DNA from: Blastocatellia bacterium
GTDB taxonomy: Bacteria > Acidobacteriota > Blastocatellia > Pyrinomonadales > Pyrinomonadaceae
Assembly (NCBI GenBank): GCA_003168335.1
Contig: PMSM01000010.1
Span: 1 to 64,000 of the forward strand
DNA: 64,000 nucleotides
Reading direction: 5' to 3'
Position numbers and translations under genes: made by a program. Positions 61,080 through 64,000 of this stretch are shown one piece after another (positions within the stretch are counted from its first letter, which is position 1; each line of letters opens with the position of its first letter). The notes below the pieces were generated by a model that did no database searches, had not been told where the DNA came from, and was given only the letters and a program-made list of their open reading frames with translations.

Positions 61080-64000
61080 GTGCAAGAACACGTTCCATCA
61101 ACCACGACAAACCCTAGTTTGGCCAACATGTCAGCGGCCAAACGCGACCTGCTGGAAAAATATCTCCGCGGCGACGTTAAGCAGCAGCCAAACGCGTCTC
61201 GCACCATCGCGCCACGGCCGCCTAACGCGGTTCGTCAACTTTCATTCGCACAAGAACGACTGTGGTTCCTCAATCAGTTGAATCCGGGGTCAGCCGTTTT
61301 TAACGTCCCGCTCGCAGTCAGATTGTCAGGGCCGATTGATCCCGGCACACTTGAGCGGAGTATTAATGAGATAGTCCGCCGGCACGACGCTTTGCGGACC
61401 ACCTTCGCCACCGTCGACGGACAAGCGGTCCCGGTTTCTGCTTCAGAGCTCCAGGTTAGGCTGCGAGTTATCGATCTCACTGGTGATGAGGAGCGCGCCG
61501 CAAGGTCCGACGTACTGCTGCGCGAGGAAGCGGGCGCACCATTTGATCTCGCTGCAGGGCCGCTGATCCGCGGCACACTGCTCAGACTGGGCCAGGAACA
61601 GCACGTCTTCCTCGTCGTGATGCATCACATCGTGAGCGATGGCTGGTCGTTGGTTCTGTTTTTCCAGGAGCTGTCGGCTATTTACGATGCTTTCTCTCGC
61701 GGCGAACAATCTCCCCTGGCCGGCATCCCGATGCAGTACGCGGACTACGCAGCCTGGCAGCGAGAATGGCTCCAGGGCGAATTGGTTGAGAAGCAACTCT
61801 CTTACTGGCAGAAACAACTTGGCGGCGAACTTCCCATCCTGGAATTACCAACCTACAGACCGCGGCCTGCGGTGCGGACATTCAATGGCGCGCGCGAGTG
61901 GCTCGTGTTATCGGAACAACTCACCGATTCCGTAATGGCCCTGGCTCAACGCGAGGGCGCCACGCTGTTCATGGCCTTGCTCGCGGCCTTCAAGGTTTTG
62001 CTTTGCCGATACACCGGACAGGAAGATGTCATCGTCGGCTCGCCCATCTCAAATCGCCCGCAGACAGAAACCGAGTCAATTATTGGTTTCTTTCTTAACA
62101 ACCTGGCCCTGCGCACGGACCTTGCCGGAGATCCGAGTTTTCGCGAAGCGCTGGCCCGCGTAAGAAAAACAGCGTTGGACGCCTACGCTCACCAGGATGT
62201 GCCGATTGAAAAGCTGATCGAAGTCTTGAAGCCCGAACGCGATCTAAGTCGCACGCCGATCTTTCAAATCTATTTCAATCTCTTCAACTTCGGCTCTGAG
62301 GTCAGGGTACCGGGCAGCGATAAAACAGTCTCGTTCATAGAAGCGTGGGAACAGACTGATGAGAAGTTCTCGAAGCTTGATCTGACCCTCTATGCCGGGC
62401 TGCAAGGCCGAAACCTTAAATTGGCATTCGTCTACAACACCGACCTCTTTGATGCGCAGTCAGTCGCGCTGATGCTCGCCCACTTCAGGGCTTTGCTCGC
62501 AGCCATTGTTGCCGATCCCGGACAACGTATCTCGAAGCTGTCGCTGCATCATCAGGCGGGATTTGATCAGGAGTCGTTGCCATCGAGTCCCGTTCGCCCC
62601 GGCAATACGTTTACCGAATTTCGCAGAGAAGAGATCGAACAGTCGATTGCCGCACGGTTTGCCAGCCAGGTTGCGCAGTACCCCGAAAGGCTTGCGATCA
62701 AGAGTACGAATCACCAATGGACTTATCAAGACCTGGATGCCACATCTACTCAGGTAGCTCAGTCCATTCTGCGACTCCGTGGAGACGGAGAAGAACGCAT
62801 CGCTCTTCTGTTCGAGCATGATGCGCCCATGATTGCCGGAATGCTTGGTGCTTTGCAGGCCGGAAAAACTTATGTCCCGTTGGATCCTCATCATCCCGCG
62901 GAGCGTCTGAGGCAGATCGTCGAACACTCAGAAGCCACCGCGCTTTTGACCAACAGCAAGAATCTTGCACTGGCCCGGGAGTTAGCGATTGATGGCGTAC
63001 AGCTAATCAACATCGACGTTGTTGATGCGTCTGCGGCGCACATCGCTCTACCGGCAATCGAGCCTGACAGGCTCGCGTATATCCTCTACACCTCGGGTTC
63101 GACCGGACAGCCGAAGGGCGTCATGCAGAACCATCGCAATGTATTGCATTACATCCGGGTCTACACCAACAACCTGCATCTCAACGCCGATGATCGGCTG
63201 ACGCTGCTTTCTTCCTATTGCTTCGATGCCGCAGTTATGGACATCTACGGCGCGCTGCTCAACGGCGCCACCCTCTGCCCCATCGACATCAAGGAAGATG
63301 GACTGGCTGATCAGCGGCTAATCGATGAAGAGATCACTGTCTATCATTCCACGCCCACGGTCTATCGCTATTTTGTCAACACGCTGAATGGCCACACGGA
63401 CTTTCCTCGCGTTCGTCTGATCGTGCTGGGCGGCGAAGAAGTAAAACGAACCGACGTTGAGCTGTATAAGAAACATTTTTCCGACAATTGCCTCTTCGTC
63501 AATGGTCTGGGCCCGACGGAAGCGACCGTCAGCCTGCAGAATTTTATCGATAAGCAAACAGCGGTCTCGTCCGAAAGTGTCCCGGTTGGTTTCCCCGTGG
63601 CAGATACTGAACTGTTGTTGCTAAACGAAGCCGGTCAGCCTTCGGAAATCTTTGGTGAGATTGCCATCAAGTCCGCGCACGTAGCGGTAGGGTACTGGCG
63701 AAACACCGAAGCGACGGCGGCGGCGTTCAGCACTAGCCCGATGGCCCTGGGTCGGAGCCTTAGCCCGACCGTTAGCGAGGGCTCAAACGTTCACCGGATC
63801 TATCGCACCGGCGACATGGGGCGCCGACTTCCCGACGGCAGCATCAAGTTCGAAGGCCGCAAGGATTTCCAAATCAAGATCAGAGGCTTCCGGGTCGAGT
63901 TAGGCGAGATCGAATCCGCCCTCGCCCAACACGCGCACGTTCGCGAGAGCGTAGTCGTGGCGAAAGAGAATGGAACTGGCGACAAAAGGCTGATCGCCTA
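61080..64000 (+). CDS. Nonribosomal peptide synthetase, C-A start, runs off window
   Basis: At least 973 residues from a GTG at 61080 (an ATG at 61128 is equally plausible). The condensation domain (about 50-480) has LSFAQERLWFLNQLNPG, the active-site VMHHIVSDGWS (HHxxxDG), PMQYADYAAWQREWLQG and GSPISNRPQTETESIIGFFL; the pattern fits an LCL domain. An adenylation domain follows (from about 520: YILYTSGSTGQPKGVMQ, NGLGPTEATVS, YRTGDMGRRL, IKIRGFRVELGEIE). Eye-aligned selectivity residues are D-A-M-H-V-G-G-V-S, which I do not recognise. A half palindromic repeat sits within the coding sequence (63751-63785). The gene continues past the window; carrier and later modules are not seen. Confidence 0.93.
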   Translation, partial: MQEHVPSTTTNPSLANMSAAKRDLLEKYLRGDVKQQPNASRTIAPRPPNAVRQLSFAQERLWFLNQLNPGSAVFNVPLAVRLSGPIDPGTLERSINEIVRRHDALRTTFATVDGQAVPVSASELQVRLRVIDLTGDEERAARSDVLLREEAGAPFDLAAGPLIRGTLLRLGQEQHVFLVVMHHIVSDGWSLVLFFQELSAIYDAFSRGEQSPLAGIPMQYADYAAWQREWLQGELVEKQLSYWQKQLGGELPILELPTYRPRPAVRTFNGAREWLVLSEQLTDSVMALAQREGATLFMALLAAFKVLLCRYTGQEDVIVGSPISNRPQTETESIIGFFLNNLALRTDLAGDPSFREALARVRKTALDAYAHQDVPIEKLIEVLKPERDLSRTPIFQIYFNLFNFGSEVRVPGSDKTVSFIEAWEQTDEKFSKLDLTLYAGLQGRNLKLAFVYNTDLFDAQSVALMLAHFRALLAAIVADPGQRISKLSLHHQAGFDQESLPSSPVRPGNTFTEFRREEIEQSIAARFASQVAQYPERLAIKSTNHQWTYQDLDATSTQVAQSILRLRGDGEERIALLFEHDAPMIAGMLGALQAGKTYVPLDPHHPAERLRQIVEHSEATALLTNSKNLALARELAIDGVQLINIDVVDASAAHIALPAIEPDRLAYILYTSGSTGQPKGVMQNHRNVLHYIRVYTNNLHLNADDRLTLLSSYCFDAAVMDIYGALLNGATLCPIDIKEDGLADQRLIDEEITVYHSTPTVYRYFVNTLNGHTDFPRVRLIVLGGEEVKRTDVELYKKHFSDNCLFVNGLGPTEATVSLQNFIDKQTAVSSESVPVGFPVADTELLLLNEAGQPSEIFGEIAIKSAHVAVGYWRNTEATAAAFSTSPMALGRSLSPTVSEGSNVHRIYRTGDMGRRLPDGSIKFEGRKDFQIKIRGFRVELGEIESALAQHAHVRESVVVAKENGTGDKRLIA
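63751..63785. repeat. Type A half-palindrome inside the NRPS gene
   Basis: GTCGGAGCCTTAGCCCGACC..TTAGCGAGGGCTC matches the half-element at 44205-44235 and the outer parts of the type A palindromes. In the protein it encodes LGRSLSPTVSEGS, an extra loop between the strands before YRTGD, where other adenylation domains are shorter. Confidence 0.6.

Overview
The window looks like a chromosomal piece of an acidobacterium, most likely class Blastocatellia (Pyrinomonadaceae-like). This is an inference from the long secreted cadherin-like protein with a Blastocatellia-type C-terminus, the exported WD40-caspase proteins, the gap-pgk-tpiA-secG order and many short palindromic repeats in a moderately GC-rich background. 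No ribosomal RNA gene is present, so the placement is not proven.

Layout. 1-1.5 kb: 3' end of a giant extracellular repeat protein. 1.6-5.2 kb: three related imperfect palindromes, spaced like integron attC sites, flank a lincosamide-type nucleotidyltransferase and an AraC regulator plus M1 peptidase pair. 5.2-26 kb: a minus-strand accessory block built of four full-length exported WD40-caspase (peptidase C14) proteins, one internally deleted WD40-caspase remnant, a cyclic-nucleotide-binding-domain ORF, a transmembrane Ser/Thr kinase with two tandem class III cyclase-like domains and a DUF4384-like outer domain, and an exported DUF4384-like protein. Several of these genes touch or overlap, so they look co-translated. 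This is the most unusual system in the window.

26-31 kb: tRNA-Leu(GAG) and the housekeeping run gap-pgk-tpiA-secG (read right to left), with a different inverted repeat in each spacer. 31-44 kb: TolC-like protein, family 2 glycosyltransferase, prepilin peptidase, orphan PAS histidine kinase, methyltransferase, metallophosphoesterase, UbiD-type decarboxylase and an M16 peptidase pair (one catalytic, one not). 44-46.5 kb: a P-loop ATPase overlapping a YgiT-type zinc-finger gene and a DUF4258 gene, followed by VapBC-like remnants. 46.5-48.2 kb: two low-complexity exported proteins. 48.4-57.1 kb: a minus-strand exopolysaccharide cluster (glycosidase lipoprotein, FemAB/GNAT-like transferase, flippase, three GT4 glycosyltransferases, polysaccharide deacetylase). 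57.5-64 kb: the start of a plus-strand nonribosomal peptide cluster, with a stand-alone A-PCP protein whose selectivity residues read as leucine, a cytochrome P450, and a C-A NRPS running off the end.

Palindromic repeats are a theme. Besides the spacers, they lie inside a histidine kinase gene, inside the NRPS adenylation domain, and form the C-terminus of a glycosyltransferase. All calls come from reading the sequence. Alignments between paralogs and to known families were made by eye.
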